From Nocardiopsis quinghaiensis (GTDB lineage Bacteria; Actinomycetota; Actinomycetes; Streptosporangiales; Streptosporangiaceae), in contig NZ_VWVU01000008.1 in NCBI RefSeq assembly GCF_008638365.1, positions 124,001 to 188,000 on the forward strand: a DNA stretch of 64,000 nucleotides, in the 5' to 3' direction. Both the position numbers and the translations under genes were made by a program. The notes beneath the pieces are model-generated. The model saw only the letters and a list, made by a program, of their open reading frames with translations, was not told where the DNA came from and searched no databases. Positions 32,701 to 41,639 of this stretch are shown piece by piece (the stretch's first letter is position 1; every line of letters starts with the position of its first letter).

Positions 32701-32769
32701 CTCCGCCACCAACCGCAGGGCCCGGATGCTGTCACTGAAACCGCGCCTGGCGAGTGCGCCTGCCGTCAT
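29719..32769 (-). CDS. glnE: Bifunctional glutamine synthetase adenylyltransferase/adenylyl-removing enzyme
   Basis: A 1016-residue enzyme that adenylylates and deadenylylates GlnA to match its activity to nitrogen supply. Two nucleotidyltransferase modules are visible: the N-terminal deadenylylase has MGKCGGRELNYVSDVDVVFV and the C-terminal adenylylase has MGRFGGGELTYASDADVMYV. Each is followed by a helical GlnE domain with the duplicated LRPEGR...GP(L/V)VR pattern. ATG 32769 (MTAGALARRGFSDS) was chosen because GGACGGAAG lies upstream; a GTG at 32793 is possible. glnA lies 195 bp upstream in the same direction, with a terminator between. Its target is the Tyr of LYELPP in GlnA. Confidence 0.95.
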   Translation of the reverse strand: MTAGALARRGFSDSIRALRLVAEAGLDAQTDTDVIDALAAAPDPDQALLGLIRVLEYDPDPDEVLDALREDRELRVRLCRVLGTSPALADHLVRHPGDWRELRGADAARSPEPEEIRRGLLHTVGADPNGPVPVADPAVSEDGSAAALRHLLRVAYRRRVLRLAGRDLTGLCTVDEAASELADLAASVLDASLAVARAEHPEDAALCRLAVIGMGKCGGRELNYVSDVDVVFVAEPVGEPGSDEPVDDQAAMRAATRLATAMMRVPSETDAEGTLWEVDPALRPEGRNGPLVRPLSGHRAYYERWAKTWEFQALLKARPIAGDTELGRAYMDVISPMVWEAAGRTDFVEDVQAMRRRVVAHIPAGEAERELKLGPGGLRDIEFSVQLLQLVHGRTDERLRSGNTLEALGVLSEHGYVGRRDASGLADSYRFLRRLEHLLQLERLRRTHMMPDSAGPEGPEHLRRLGRALGFTADPVRELTGARRQVSSEVRRLHEKLFYRPLLNAVARLPGEEARLSPKQARDRLEALGFADPGGALRHLESLTSGVSRRASIQRTLLPVMLGWFSDSPDPDAGLLGFRQVSEALGTTPWYLRLLRDDVRVAERMAWLLGTSRYATELLLRAPEAVAMLADDANLARRSPRVLSAEAEAAQRRYDTAEESVAAVRALRRRELLRTAAADLLEVSSIQEVGSALTDISAVTVEAALRLAQNRVVVASGHEPLTRVCVVAMGRFGGGELTYASDADVMYVHDPLPGVDKSAATQQALAIVRELARLLEMPAAEPPLKVDTDLRPEGRSGPVVRTLESYAVYYGRWSQVWESQALLRAAPVAGDPGLRKAFTELIDPIRYPAGGIDSSAVLEIRKLKARMEAERLPRGADPTLHTKLGRGGLSDVEWVAQLTQLRHAHEYPDLRTTGTLEALDAAVAHGLLDEEDGEVLGQAWRLASRVRGMVMLVRGRGGDSLPTDLRVRAAVAGAMGCGGDDADEEVWEGPSDRLTDAYLRTTRRARAVMERVFYDD

Positions 32770-32890
32770 GTTCGTTCTTCCGTCCCTTGCCACGCGTCAA
32801 CGGTAACCGTGCGTTCGGCGGGCGGGCGCTCGCGGCCACGCACACCGCTCCCGTCCACGGTGACCGGCGCCCGGGCCCGGAACCGGCTCG

Positions 32891-32922
32891 GGGCCGGTAT
32901 CCGAGCGAACGGATACCGGCCC
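32891..32922 (-). terminator. Hairpin terminator after glnA
   Basis: GGGCCGGTATCCG (32891-32903) pairs with CGGATACCGGCCC (32910-32922) across AGCGAA. It lies between glnA and glnE and probably limits glnE to a fraction of glnA transcripts or to its own promoter. Confidence 0.8.
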
Positions 32923-32963
32923 CGATGGGGAGCTGCCGGGCGGACCCGGCCGCCGGATGCTGC

Positions 32964-34388
<1,425 letters not shown>

Positions 34389-34498
34389 AACGAACCTCCG
34401 TGCAGGTGGCTGAGACGGTGGACCGGAGTCCGCTCCATCGAGGACACGTCGGATCGCGCGCCGTCTCCCGGCTTCGTCATCGAAGCTAGGAGGGGGTG

Positions 34499-34536
34499 GT
34501 TTCCGTGCCATGTCTCGATTGTTTCCTGCATGTTAC
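34499..34536 (-). promoter_or_regulatory. GlnR binding box upstream of glnA
   Basis: On the minus strand the site reads GTAAC-n6-GAAAC-n6-GACAT-n6-GAAAC, matching the actinobacterial GlnR consensus of two gTnAC-n6-GAAAC half-sites with correct 6-bp spacings. A TAGCTT -10-like box (complement of 34483-34488) lies just downstream. Function follows from established GlnR control of glnA. Confidence 0.85.
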
Positions 34537-34714
34537 GGAGCCGGCCGTTTTCGCAGTCCAACGCGTCTGACCCGGTCATTTTACCCGTACGAGGCCAGAA
34601 CGGGACGCTCCGCAACACCGGATGTGGTTCCCGTCACCGACCCGCGGGGCGCACGCCACACCCCTGGGGCCGGTCCGGGCACGCGTGCGCCGAGGACGCG
34701 GATACCGTGGGGGC

Positions 34715-35197
34715 ATGAGTGACGAGAGCCGGGGCGGCGCCACCACCGACCCCGGAGACGACTTCCGGTACCGGGGCAACCGGCTCGGCCTGCCCGAGAG
34801 CGGGGCGGGCTCGGTGCCCGGTGTCTCCCGCCGCCTGGCCGGTCTCACCCTGGACTGGGCGCTGGCCCTCATGCTGGCCTGGGCGGCCCACGGCCTGGGC
34901 CTGGTCGGCCCGGGACCGACCGCCGCCGCGGAGGAGGTCGCGCCGATGGTCGGCAACACCGCCCTCGTCGTCTTCGCGGTCATGAGCATCCTCCTGCTCA
35001 CCCTCTTCGGCACCACCGTCGGCCGCCGCATCGTCGGTGTGGGAATCCGCGCCACCGGCGAACGCTCCTGGCCCTGGTTCGTCTCCATGACGGTGCGCAC
35101 CCTGCTGTTGTGCCTGGTCGTCCCCGCCGTCGTCTACGACCGCGACACCCGCGGGCTGCACGACAGGGCGGCCGGAACGGTGGCCACCCGTTACTGA
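34715..35197 (+). CDS. RDD-family membrane protein
   Basis: A 160-residue protein with an acidic 45-residue cytoplasmic N-terminus and about three membrane helices. The RDD pattern is VSRRLAGLTLDWALALMLAW (Arg and Asp in helix 1), GTTVGRRIVGVGIRA after helix 2, and a C-terminal DRDTRGLHDRAAGTVATRY segment with the second Asp and the conserved LHDRAAGT. The family's role is unproven; some members are linked to ion or solute transport. It is divergent from glnA, as in Streptomyces. GATACC 14 bp before the ATG could be a -10 box of a nearly leaderless transcript. Confidence 0.85.
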   Translation: MSDESRGGATTDPGDDFRYRGNRLGLPESGAGSVPGVSRRLAGLTLDWALALMLAWAAHGLGLVGPGPTAAAEEVAPMVGNTALVVFAVMSILLLTLFGTTVGRRIVGVGIRATGERSWPWFVSMTVRTLLLCLVVPAVVYDRDTRGLHDRAAGTVATRY

Positions 35198-35267
35198 GGC
35201 CGCGCGTCGGGGCCCTGGCGCGGCCCGGTGGGCCGCACACGCGTGCGCACCCTCTCCGAGCTGCTGT

Positions 35268-35273
35268 TAGCAT
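35268..35273 (+). promoter_or_regulatory. -10-like box (TAGCAT) before the first LCP gene
   Basis: TAGCATCCG occurs here and again at 36950-36958 before the second LCP gene, suggesting a duplicated promoter. The leader to the first LCP ATG would be about 195 nt. Confidence 0.4.
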
Positions 35274-35473
35274 CCGTTCATCGCAGGACGTGTTCCACGG
35301 GCCTCGCGCGTCGTTCGAGAACCACCGTTCCGCAGGCGTCGGCCGAAGGCGGTGGGAGGGCGACGGGCGGACGTGTGTCCGCGGAACACAGGTGAGGCTC
35401 GGGCGCTCCGAAGACCCCGCACGGCGCTCAGCCCCCGCTCTCCCACGCACATCGCATCCGTCCGAAGGTTCGC

Positions 35474-36901
35474 ATGGCTGGAAAACGCTCCGCCCCCCGC
35501 CCCTCGGGCGCACTCAACGCTATGCGGATGTCCGCAGGGCAGTGGGTCGCCTGCGCCGCCACCGCTCTGGCCATCATCGCCAGCCTCAGCGGTTACGGCT
35601 GGTACCAGGGCATCGTCGGCAACATCACCACCGCGCAGGTGGACACCGACGACTGGGACCGGCCCACCAGCGTCGAGGGCGTGATGAACCTGCTCATCAT
35701 GGGCTCCGACATCCGGTCGGGGGAGAACGCCGAGTACGGCGAGGCCGAGGGCGCGCGCCCCGACACCATGCTCATCGCCAGCATCAACGTCGACAACGGT
35801 GCGGCCACCCTGGTCAACCTTCCCCGGGACCTGGTCGTGGACCTGCCCGCCTGTGAGGCGACGGAGGGCTACGAGGGGATGAACGCGCACAGCGGCATGA
35901 TCAACTCGGCGATGAGCTTCGGCGGTGTCGGCTGCCAGTGGCAGACCATCGAGCACGTCACCGGAGTACACCTGGACCACTTCGTCATGATGGACTTCGC
36001 CGGGTTCAAGGACATGGTGGACGCCATCGGCGGCGTGGAGATGTGCATCCCCGCACCGGTCGACGACCCCAAGGCGCACCTGACGCTGGACGCGGGAAAG
36101 CAGACGCTCAACGGCGAGGAGTCCCTGGGCTACGTGCGCTCCCGCTACGGCCAGGGCGACGGCAGCGACCTGTCCCGGATCGACCGCCAGCAGGAGTTCA
36201 TGGGCGCCATGCTGCGCCAGGTGCTCAGCAGCGAGGTCATGACCAGCCCGGTGACCATCACCAACTTCCTCGGCGCGATCACCGACTCGGTCACCACCGA
36301 CGAGGAGTTGACCGTCGACATCATGACCGACATCGCCATCTCCATGCGCGAGGTCGACCTCGAACGCGTCCAGTTCGTCACCGTGCCCAACGGTCAGCAC
36401 CCCGGCGACCCCAACCGGCTGGCCATGAGCGCCGACGCTCCCGCGCTGTTCGAGGCGATCAACTCCGGCGCCTACCTCACGGACGGCGACGAGGAGGAGA
36501 GGTCCGAGGAGTCCGGCGACGCCGAGTCCGGACCCGCTCCCTCCGAGGTCTCCGTGCAGATCATCAACAACGCGGGCATCAACGGCCTGGCGGGCGAGGT
36601 CGAGACCGTCCTGCTCGGTGAGGGCTACGACGTCACCGGTACCGGCAACCCCGTGGCCCGGGCCCCGCTGAACACCACGGTCTACTACGCGCCCGGCCAG
36701 GAGGCGGCGGCCGACCTGGTGGCCGGTTCGCTGGAGAACGCGGTCACCGAGGAGGTCGCGGGTCTTCCCCAGACCCTGGAGCTGGTCATCGGACAGGACT
36801 GGGGCGGTTTCACCGGTGGCGGCGGCTCCTCCGAGCCCGAGGTCTCCGTCACCGAGGACCTGGGCGGTACCACCGCCGAGAAGGAGGAGAGCGCCTGCTG
36901 A
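35474..36901 (+). CDS. LytR-CpsA-Psr (LCP) family cell-wall polymer ligase with LytR_C domain, copy 1
   Basis: A 475-residue membrane-anchored enzyme that attaches anionic or arabinogalactan-like polymers to peptidoglycan on the outer face. One N-terminal helix (WVACAATALAIIASLSGYGW) precedes the LCP domain. Conserved parts are NLLIMGSDIR, the ARPDTMLIASINV strand with its Asp/Arg residues, LVNLPRDLVVDLP, FVMMDFAGFKDMVDAIGGVEM and YVRSRYGQGDGSDLSRIDRQQEF. The C-terminal LytR_C domain (about residues 350-440, VSVQIINNAGINGLAGEV) follows an acidic linker. The ATG at 35474 follows GAAGG. It is a tandem paralogue of the next gene, and both end in acidic tails. Confidence 0.92.
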   Translation: MAGKRSAPRPSGALNAMRMSAGQWVACAATALAIIASLSGYGWYQGIVGNITTAQVDTDDWDRPTSVEGVMNLLIMGSDIRSGENAEYGEAEGARPDTMLIASINVDNGAATLVNLPRDLVVDLPACEATEGYEGMNAHSGMINSAMSFGGVGCQWQTIEHVTGVHLDHFVMMDFAGFKDMVDAIGGVEMCIPAPVDDPKAHLTLDAGKQTLNGEESLGYVRSRYGQGDGSDLSRIDRQQEFMGAMLRQVLSSEVMTSPVTITNFLGAITDSVTTDEELTVDIMTDIAISMREVDLERVQFVTVPNGQHPGDPNRLAMSADAPALFEAINSGAYLTDGDEEERSEESGDAESGPAPSEVSVQIINNAGINGLAGEVETVLLGEGYDVTGTGNPVARAPLNTTVYYAPGQEAAADLVAGSLENAVTEEVAGLPQTLELVIGQDWGGFTGGGGSSEPEVSVTEDLGGTTAEKEESAC

Positions 36902-36949
36902 CGGGGGCCCGGCGGCCGGGTGCGGTCTGACACGATACGCACCTTCCGG

Positions 36950-36955
36950 TAGCAT
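36950..36955 (+). promoter_or_regulatory. -10-like box (TAGCAT) before the second LCP gene
   Basis: Repeats the TAGCATCCG found before the first LCP gene; the distance to the TTG start is 92 bp. It suggests each paralogue keeps its own promoter. Confidence 0.4.
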
Positions 36956-37047
36956 CCGGCCGTTACGTCCGTGTCGCCGCGCGCACAGCGTGCCCTGGCC
37001 CCGCCGACCGGATCAGCCCCTGTCCCATACCGAATCGCAGGTGCCCC

Positions 37048-38490
37048 TTGGCTCCCAGAAACGTGTCCTCGGCCCCGGCCAGGAAGATGAGTCTCGGCCA
37101 GTGGGCGGCGTGCGGGGTGACCGGTCTGCTCATCGCGGCGAGCCTGACCGTGTACGCGGGGTACCGGGACGCCCTCAGCATCGACACCGAAGAGGTCAAC
37201 ACCGACGCCTGGGGCGACCGCCCCGCACAGGCGGAGGGGATCCACAACATCCTGCTACTCGGCACCGACGAGCGCGCGGGTGAGAACGCCGGTTACAACG
37301 TGCTGAACGGCATCCGTCCCGACGTGCTGGTCGTGGTGAGTATTGATGTGGACAAGGGCGGGGTGACCATGATCAACCTGCCTCGCGACCTGATCGTGCA
37401 GTTGCCCGACTGTCCGGCGAACGGCGACTCCCCCGGGGTCGCGGCGGGCACGGTGGACCAGCTCAACCACGCCATGACCTACGGCGGGATGGACTGCCAG
37501 GGCAACACGGTGGAGACGATCACCGACATTCACCTGGACCACATGGTGATGGTCGACTTCGCGGGCTTCCAGGACATCGTGAACTCCATCGGTGGAGTGG
37601 AGATGTGTGTCCCCGAGCCGATCGACGACCCCAAGGCGCACCTGACGCTGGACGCGGGGGAGCAGACCCTCAACGGCGAGCAGGCGCTGGGTCTGGCCCG
37701 TTCCAGGGAGAGCACCGAGTTCGGCAGCGACCTGAACCGCATCGAGAACCAGCAGCGGATGATGGGCGCCATCCTGCGCAAGGTCACCAGCGGCGACATC
37801 CTGTCCAGCCCCACCACGCTCTACGACTTCATGGGTTCGGTCACCGACAGCATGGTGACCGACGACGGGCTCACCGTGGACAAGATGACCGATCTGGCCA
37901 TCTCCATGCGTGAGGTCGACCTGGATCGGATCAACATGCTCACGGTGCCGGTCGTCGAGGCCCCGAGCAACGAGAACAAGGTGGCGCTCAACGAGAGCTC
38001 CTCCCGAGAGCTGTTCGCCGCCGTGGCCGCTGGTGACGTACTGCCCGAGGAGGGCGGGGACAAGGGCGAAGACGGGGAGTCCGAGGAGCCCGAGGAAACC
38101 GCGGTCGAGCCCGGCGACGTGTCCGTGCGGGTGGTCAACGGTACCGGCATATCCAACCTGGCCGCGGACGTCGAGGCGCTCCTGGTCAACGACCACGGGT
38201 TCGACGTCACCGGGACCGGCAACCCCGTCGAGCGCGATCCCGCCGTCACCACGATCTACCACGGCCCGGAGCAGCGGGCGCACGCCGAGGAACTGGCCTC
38301 GGTGCTCGTCAGCGGTGCCCAACTGGAGGAGACCCCCGGCTTCGGCGAGGAGCTGGAGCTGGTGATGGCGTCCAGCGACTGGGAGGGCCTGGGCGGGAGC
38401 GGGACGTCCGGGGGAGAGGACGGAGGCGAGGGTACGCTGGCCGAACTCGGCGCCACCTCCGCCGCCGAGGACACGGTCTCCTGCGAGTAG
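37048..38490 (+). CDS. LytR-CpsA-Psr (LCP) family cell-wall polymer ligase with LytR_C domain, copy 2
   Basis: A 480-residue paralogue of the previous gene, with the same layout: N-terminal helix (WAACGVTGLLIAASLTVYAG), LCP domain (NILLLGTDERAGEN, RPDVLVVVSIDV, MINLPRDLIVQLP, MVMVDFAGFQDIVNSIGGVEM, SRESTEFGSDLNRIENQQR), acidic linker and LytR_C domain (VSVRVVNGTGISNLAADVE). The DDPKAHLTLDAG segment is identical in both proteins. The TTG at 37048 was chosen by alignment with copy 1 (both then read MA...SxGQW); ATG 37087 would remove the same leader. Both genes probably transfer wall polymers, with specificity differences unknown. A perfect terminator follows at 38508. Confidence 0.9.
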   Translation: MAPRNVSSAPARKMSLGQWAACGVTGLLIAASLTVYAGYRDALSIDTEEVNTDAWGDRPAQAEGIHNILLLGTDERAGENAGYNVLNGIRPDVLVVVSIDVDKGGVTMINLPRDLIVQLPDCPANGDSPGVAAGTVDQLNHAMTYGGMDCQGNTVETITDIHLDHMVMVDFAGFQDIVNSIGGVEMCVPEPIDDPKAHLTLDAGEQTLNGEQALGLARSRESTEFGSDLNRIENQQRMMGAILRKVTSGDILSSPTTLYDFMGSVTDSMVTDDGLTVDKMTDLAISMREVDLDRINMLTVPVVEAPSNENKVALNESSSRELFAAVAAGDVLPEEGGDKGEDGESEEPEETAVEPGDVSVRVVNGTGISNLAADVEALLVNDHGFDVTGTGNPVERDPAVTTIYHGPEQRAHAEELASVLVSGAQLEETPGFGEELELVMASSDWEGLGGSGTSGGEDGGEGTLAELGATSAAEDTVSCE

Positions 38491-38507
38491 TCCCGACGGC
38501 CGCGAGG

Positions 38508-38545
38508 AAGGGCCCGTGAGCACCCCTGGGGTGCTCACGGGCCCT
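38508..38545 (+). terminator. Perfect hairpin terminator after the LCP pair
   Basis: AAGGGCCCGTGAGCACCCC pairs with GGGGTGCTCACGGGCCCTT around a single T, giving an 18- to 19-bp stem beginning 18 bp after the stop codon. Confidence 0.85.
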
Positions 38546-38621
38546 TCTCCCGTTCCGGGGCGGTACCCCCGTGGGCCCGTGACGGCGGCGGAGCGGGACA
38601 CTGGCATGACAGGCCCCGGCG

Positions 38622-38652
38622 TATCGTTTATCGTTATTATCGATAAACGATA
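38622..38652. promoter_or_regulatory. AT-rich palindromic operator of the DUF2975/Xre pair
   Basis: TATCGTTTATCG (38622-38633) and CGATAAACGATA (38641-38652) form a perfect 12-bp inverted repeat around TTATTAT. It is built from repeated TATCG/CGATA units and lies 14 bp before the DUF2975 ATG. The position suggests autoregulation by the Xre protein encoded by the second gene. Confidence 0.8.
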
Positions 38653-38666
38653 AGAGAGAGGTCGTC

Positions 38667-39323
38667 ATGTCCCTCCGCCGAGCCCTGGCCCTGTCCTGGT
38701 CCAGAGCGGACTCCGCCATCCTCAAGTTCGTCCTCGTCGTCTTCCTGGGTTTCCAGGCGGTGCACGGGCTGTTCCTGGCCGTCTGGGGCGCCGGACTCGT
38801 CGCCGCGGACACCAGCGCGGGGCTCAACGTGATCCAGCGGTGGCTGCCCGCCGGCACGCCCGCGCCCGCGGTGGAGGTGCCGGCCCGCGGCGATGTCACC
38901 GTCGAGGGCGCCGAACGCATGGTGATCACCTTCCACGACCCCTCACAGGCCGAGCGCCTGCTGCTGGTCGCCCCCTCGCTGCTCACCGTCCTGGCCATCG
39001 GCCTGGTCACCTACCTGCTGTTGCGCATGGCCATGACCCTGGACAGGGGGGATCCCTTCACCCCCGCCAACGTGCGCCGCATGTTCGCCATCGCCCTGAC
39101 GGTGATCGCCGGATCGATCCTGGTCCCCGTCGTCGAGGCGGTCGTCGGCGCCGAGCTGGGGAGCCGGGCGGTGGAGCCGGACGCCCCCGTCTTCTTCGCC
39201 CTCACCCTCGGCCTGGAGGGCGGCGTGGTGCCGCTGCTCCTGGTCGGGCTGGTCCTGGCCGCGCTCGCCGAGGTCTTCCGCCGGGGCACACGGCTGCGCG
39301 AGGACGTCGAGGGGCTCGTCTGA
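38667..39323 (+). CDS. DUF2975 membrane protein
   Basis: A 218-residue protein with four predicted membrane helices in the DUF2975 pattern: helix 1 after the basic start (MSLRRALALSWSRADSAILK), an extracytoplasmic loop with PARGDVTVEGAERMVITFHD, then LLLVAPSLLTVLAIGLVTYLLL, MFAIALTVIAGSILVPVVEA and GGVVPLLLVGLVLAALAEVF. The MTLDRGDPFTPANVRR motif after helix 2 is the family's most conserved part. It is co-transcribed with a small Xre protein whose ATG overlaps its stop (TGATG). DUF2975/YozG-type pairs are common in Firmicutes and actinobacteria; the membrane partner is thought to sense a signal or sequester the regulator. Confidence 0.88.
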   Translation: MSLRRALALSWSRADSAILKFVLVVFLGFQAVHGLFLAVWGAGLVAADTSAGLNVIQRWLPAGTPAPAVEVPARGDVTVEGAERMVITFHDPSQAERLLLVAPSLLTVLAIGLVTYLLLRMAMTLDRGDPFTPANVRRMFAIALTVIAGSILVPVVEAVVGAELGSRAVEPDAPVFFALTLGLEGGVVPLLLVGLVLAALAEVFRRGTRLREDVEGLV

Positions 39324-39568
39324 TGCCCCCGGAGGAGGCCACCGGTATCCGCGTCCACCTGGACAAGCTCCTGGCCGAACGCGGTATGACCCTCACCCAG
39401 CTGGCCGAGCGGGTCGGCGTCACCGTCGTCAACCTGTCGGTGCTCAAGAACGACCGCGCCAGGGCGATCCGCTTCTCCACCCTGGCCGCACTGTGCCGCG
39501 AACTCCGCTGCCAGCCCGGCGACCTGATCGGCTACGAGCCCGGAGCGGGCCCCGGGGAACCCGGCTGA
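39323..39568 (+). CDS. Small Xre-family HTH regulator (YozG-like), partner of DUF2975
   Basis: An 81-residue helix-turn-helix protein: IRVHLDKLLAERGMTLTQLA, then ERVGVTVVNLSVLKNDRARA and IRFSTLAALCRELRCQPGDL, typical of Cro/CI-type regulators such as YozG. The ATG overlaps the DUF2975 stop (TGATG), so translation is coupled. It probably binds the AT-rich palindrome at 38622-38652 and represses its own operon. The C-terminus GYEPGAGPGEPG is short and disordered. A long terminator follows. Confidence 0.92.
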   Translation: MPPEEATGIRVHLDKLLAERGMTLTQLAERVGVTVVNLSVLKNDRARAIRFSTLAALCRELRCQPGDLIGYEPGAGPGEPG

Positions 39569-39578
39569 GTCCGGGGCC

Positions 39579-39635
39579 GCACACGCGAGGGGGCCGCCGC
39601 ACCCCTCGGTGCGGCCGGCCCCCCTCACGTGTGCG
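39579..39635. terminator. Long hairpin terminator between convergent genes
   Basis: CGCACACG...GGGGGCC and CCGCACC pair with GGTGCGG, GGCCCCC and CGTGTGCG around CCTC. It lies between the Xre gene and DUF4191. Confidence 0.8.
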
Positions 39636-39655
39636 ACCAGGCCCGGAGGGGCCCT

Positions 39656-40375
39656 CTAACCGCCCATCTGGCCGCGCATGCCCCTGGGCATCTTCGCGCC
39701 CTTGGGCATGGGGCCCTTGGGCATCTGCATCTTGGCGGGCAGCGCCTTGAGCCGGTAGTTCAGCTCGGCGGTCCCGGCCTTGTCCAGGTTGCGGGGCAGC
39801 TTGACCAGCTTGCGCTGGAGTTTGGAGACCGGTACCTGGTCCTCGCCGTTGCCGACCTTGAAGTCGTAGATGGGGGTGTCGTTGGCGACGCGGGAGACAC
39901 GCTTCTTCTCACCGGCGATCAGCGGCTTGAGCCGGTGCGGGTCGCCCTCACCGACCAGGACCACGCCGGGGCGGCCCACCACGCGGTGCACGACGTCCAT
40001 CTGCTTGTTGGCGGCCACGCCCGGCTCGACCGACCAGTTGCCGCGCATGTTCTCCAGGATCGCCATCCCGGCGCCCAGGCGCCCGTCCAGCATCTTGTAC
40101 TGGACGCGCTGCGCGGAGCGGGTGAAGATGATGAAGCCGACCAGGAAGGCGACCGGCAGCCCGGTCAGCGGCCACAGGATCCACGAGCCGGTCCAGAGAC
40201 CGATACCGACGAAGACCGCGAGGATGACCACCGCCGCGCTGACCGCGAGCGGGATGCTGCGCGGGCTCTGCTGGTGGACGACCTTGGCGACCATGCCGAT
40301 CTGCTTGAGCCGGCCCGGCTGCTTCTCGGCCCCGTCCTTGCCCTGGGCCGTGTTCTGGGAACCCTTTTTCGCCAT
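39656..40375 (-). CDS. DUF4191 membrane protein
   Basis: A 239-residue actinobacterial membrane protein of unknown function. Its Lys/Gln-rich N-terminus (MAKKGSQNTAQGKDGAEKQP) precedes two hydrophobic helices (IPLAVSAAVVILAVFVGIGL and LWPLTGLPVAFLVGFIIFTR). The DUF4191 cytoplasmic domain follows (RVQYKMLDGRLGAGMAILEN, VVHRVVGRPGVVLVGEGD), ending in Met/Lys/Pro repeats (MPKGPMPKGAKMPRG). It is always found next to lipA in actinobacteria, which suggests a link to lipoate use or a nearby process, though no function has been shown. ATG 40375 was chosen over longer frames that cross the lipA terminator. It lies 3' of lipA in the same direction. Confidence 0.9.
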   Translation of the reverse strand: MAKKGSQNTAQGKDGAEKQPGRLKQIGMVAKVVHQQSPRSIPLAVSAAVVILAVFVGIGLWTGSWILWPLTGLPVAFLVGFIIFTRSAQRVQYKMLDGRLGAGMAILENMRGNWSVEPGVAANKQMDVVHRVVGRPGVVLVGEGDPHRLKPLIAGEKKRVSRVANDTPIYDFKVGNGEDQVPVSKLQRKLVKLPRNLDKAGTAELNYRLKALPAKMQMPKGPMPKGAKMPRGMRGQMGG

Positions 40376-40531
40376 CGTGCTCTCAGGCAGCGTGCGCCGA
40401 CACCGGTCGGCGGGGAAGAGATCCCCGGGCTGCCTTGCCTCCTCTTCGCGGTCGACCTGGGTGCGGCGCCTTGCGGCGCCACCGACGGGGCGCCTCTCCT
40501 CACCAGGATATGTGGACGTGGTCCCGTGTGA

Positions 40532-40559
40532 GGAACGGTGGCCCGCGGGCCACCGTTCC
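40532..40559 (-). terminator. Perfect 28-bp palindrome after lipA
   Basis: GGAACGGTGGCCC pairs with GGGCCACCGTTCC with almost no loop. It lies 31 bp after the lipA stop and before DUF4191. Confidence 0.7.
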
Positions 40560-40589
40560 AGGTTGGTCACGACTCGGGCGAAAAGCCCG

Positions 40590-41543
40590 TTATGCGTTGT
40601 TCGCCAGGGCGGCGTTCTCGGCGTCCCGCTTCTCCCGCGCCTGCTTGTACAGGCGGCCCGCGCGGTAGGAGGAGCGCACCAGCGGACCCGACATGACACC
40701 GGCGAAGCCGATCTCCTCGGCCTCCCGGCCCAGCTCCACGAACTCCTCCGGCCTCACCCACCGGTCGATCGGGTGGTGCAGCTTGGAGGGGCGCAGGTAC
40801 TGGGTGATGGTGAGCAGGTCGCACCCGGCCTCGTGCAGGTCGCGCATCGCCTCGCTGATCTCCTCACGGGTCTCGCCCATGCCCAGGATCAGGTTCGACT
40901 TGGTGACCAGGCCGTCCTCACGGGCCTCGGTGATCACCCTGAGGGAGCGCTCGTAGCGGAAGCCCGGACGGATGCGCTTGAAGATCCGCGGCACCGTCTC
41001 GATGTTGTGCGCGAGCACCTCCGGACGCGAGCCGAACACCTCGGCCAGCTGGTCCGGGTCGGCGTTGAAGTCGGGGATGAGCAGCTCCACGCCCGTGTCC
41101 GGGTTGAGCTCGTGGATCTTGCGGACGGTCTCGGCGTACAGCCAGGCGCCGCCGTCCTCCAGGTCGTCACGGGCCACACCGGTGACGGTGGCGTAGCGCA
41201 GCTCCATGGTCTTCACGGAGTTGGCGACCTTGGTCGGCTCCATGCGGTCCAGGGCGCTGGGCTTGCCGGTGGCGATCTGGCAGAAGTCGCAGCGCCGCGT
41301 GCACTGGTCGCCGCCGATGAGGAACGTCGCCTCCCGGTCCTCCCAGCACTCGTAGATGTTGGGGCACCCGGCCTCCTGGCACACCGTGTGCAGGCCCTCG
41401 CTCTTGACCAGGGACTGGAGCTCGGTGTACTCGGGCCCCATGTGCGCCTTGATCTTGATCCACGGCGGCTTCTTCTCGATGGGGGTCTCGCTGTTGCGCG
41501 CCTCCACGCGCAGCAGCTTGCGGCCCTCAGGAGCGATGGTCAA
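40590..41543 (-). CDS. lipA: Lipoyl synthase
   Basis: A 317-residue radical-SAM enzyme that inserts two sulfurs into octanoyl groups attached by LipB. The auxiliary cluster is [15 protein letters not shown] (C-x4-C-x5-C). The radical-SAM cluster is [15 protein letters not shown] (C-x3-C-x2-C). A conserved RSSY motif lies near the C-terminus ([10 protein letters not shown]). The start is TTG at 41543 ([17 protein letters not shown]), since homologues begin with a similar APxGRK(M/L)LR segment; no ATG or GTG occurs nearby. It follows lipB by 96 bp containing three short hairpins. Its product is needed by the SucB lipoyl domains at 44.5-46.4 kb. Confidence 0.96.
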   Translation of the reverse strand: MTIAPEGRKLLRVEARNSETPIEKKPPWIKIKAHMGPEYTELQSLVKSEGLHTVCQEAGCPNIYECWEDREATFLIGGDQCTRRCDFCQIATGKPSALDRMEPTKVANSVKTMELRYATVTGVARDDLEDGGAWLYAETVRKIHELNPDTGVELLIPDFNADPDQLAEVFGSRPEVLAHNIETVPRIFKRIRPGFRYERSLRVITEAREDGLVTKSNLILGMGETREEISEAMRDLHEAGCDLLTITQYLRPSKLHHPIDRWVRPEEFVELGREAEEIGFAGVMSGPLVRSSYRAGRLYKQAREKRDAENAALANNA

Positions 41544-41562
41544 CGTGAACCCGTTCCCTTCT

Positions 41563-41620
41563 GTGCCCCGTGACGGGGACCCTTCCGCCCCTTGTGGGGG
41601 CGCTTCGTCCCTGCGGGGAC
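41563..41620 (-). promoter_or_regulatory. Three consecutive short hairpins between lipB and lipA
   Basis: CCCCG-TGA-CGGGG (41566-41578), CGCCCC-TTGT-GGGGGCG (41586-41602) and GTCCC-TGC-GGGGAC (41607-41620) fill most of the 96-bp lipB-lipA gap. They would shape the lipA 5' region or processing of the operon mRNA; function is inferred. Confidence 0.5.
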
Positions 41621-41639
41621 TGGCTCATGGTGTGGTGTG

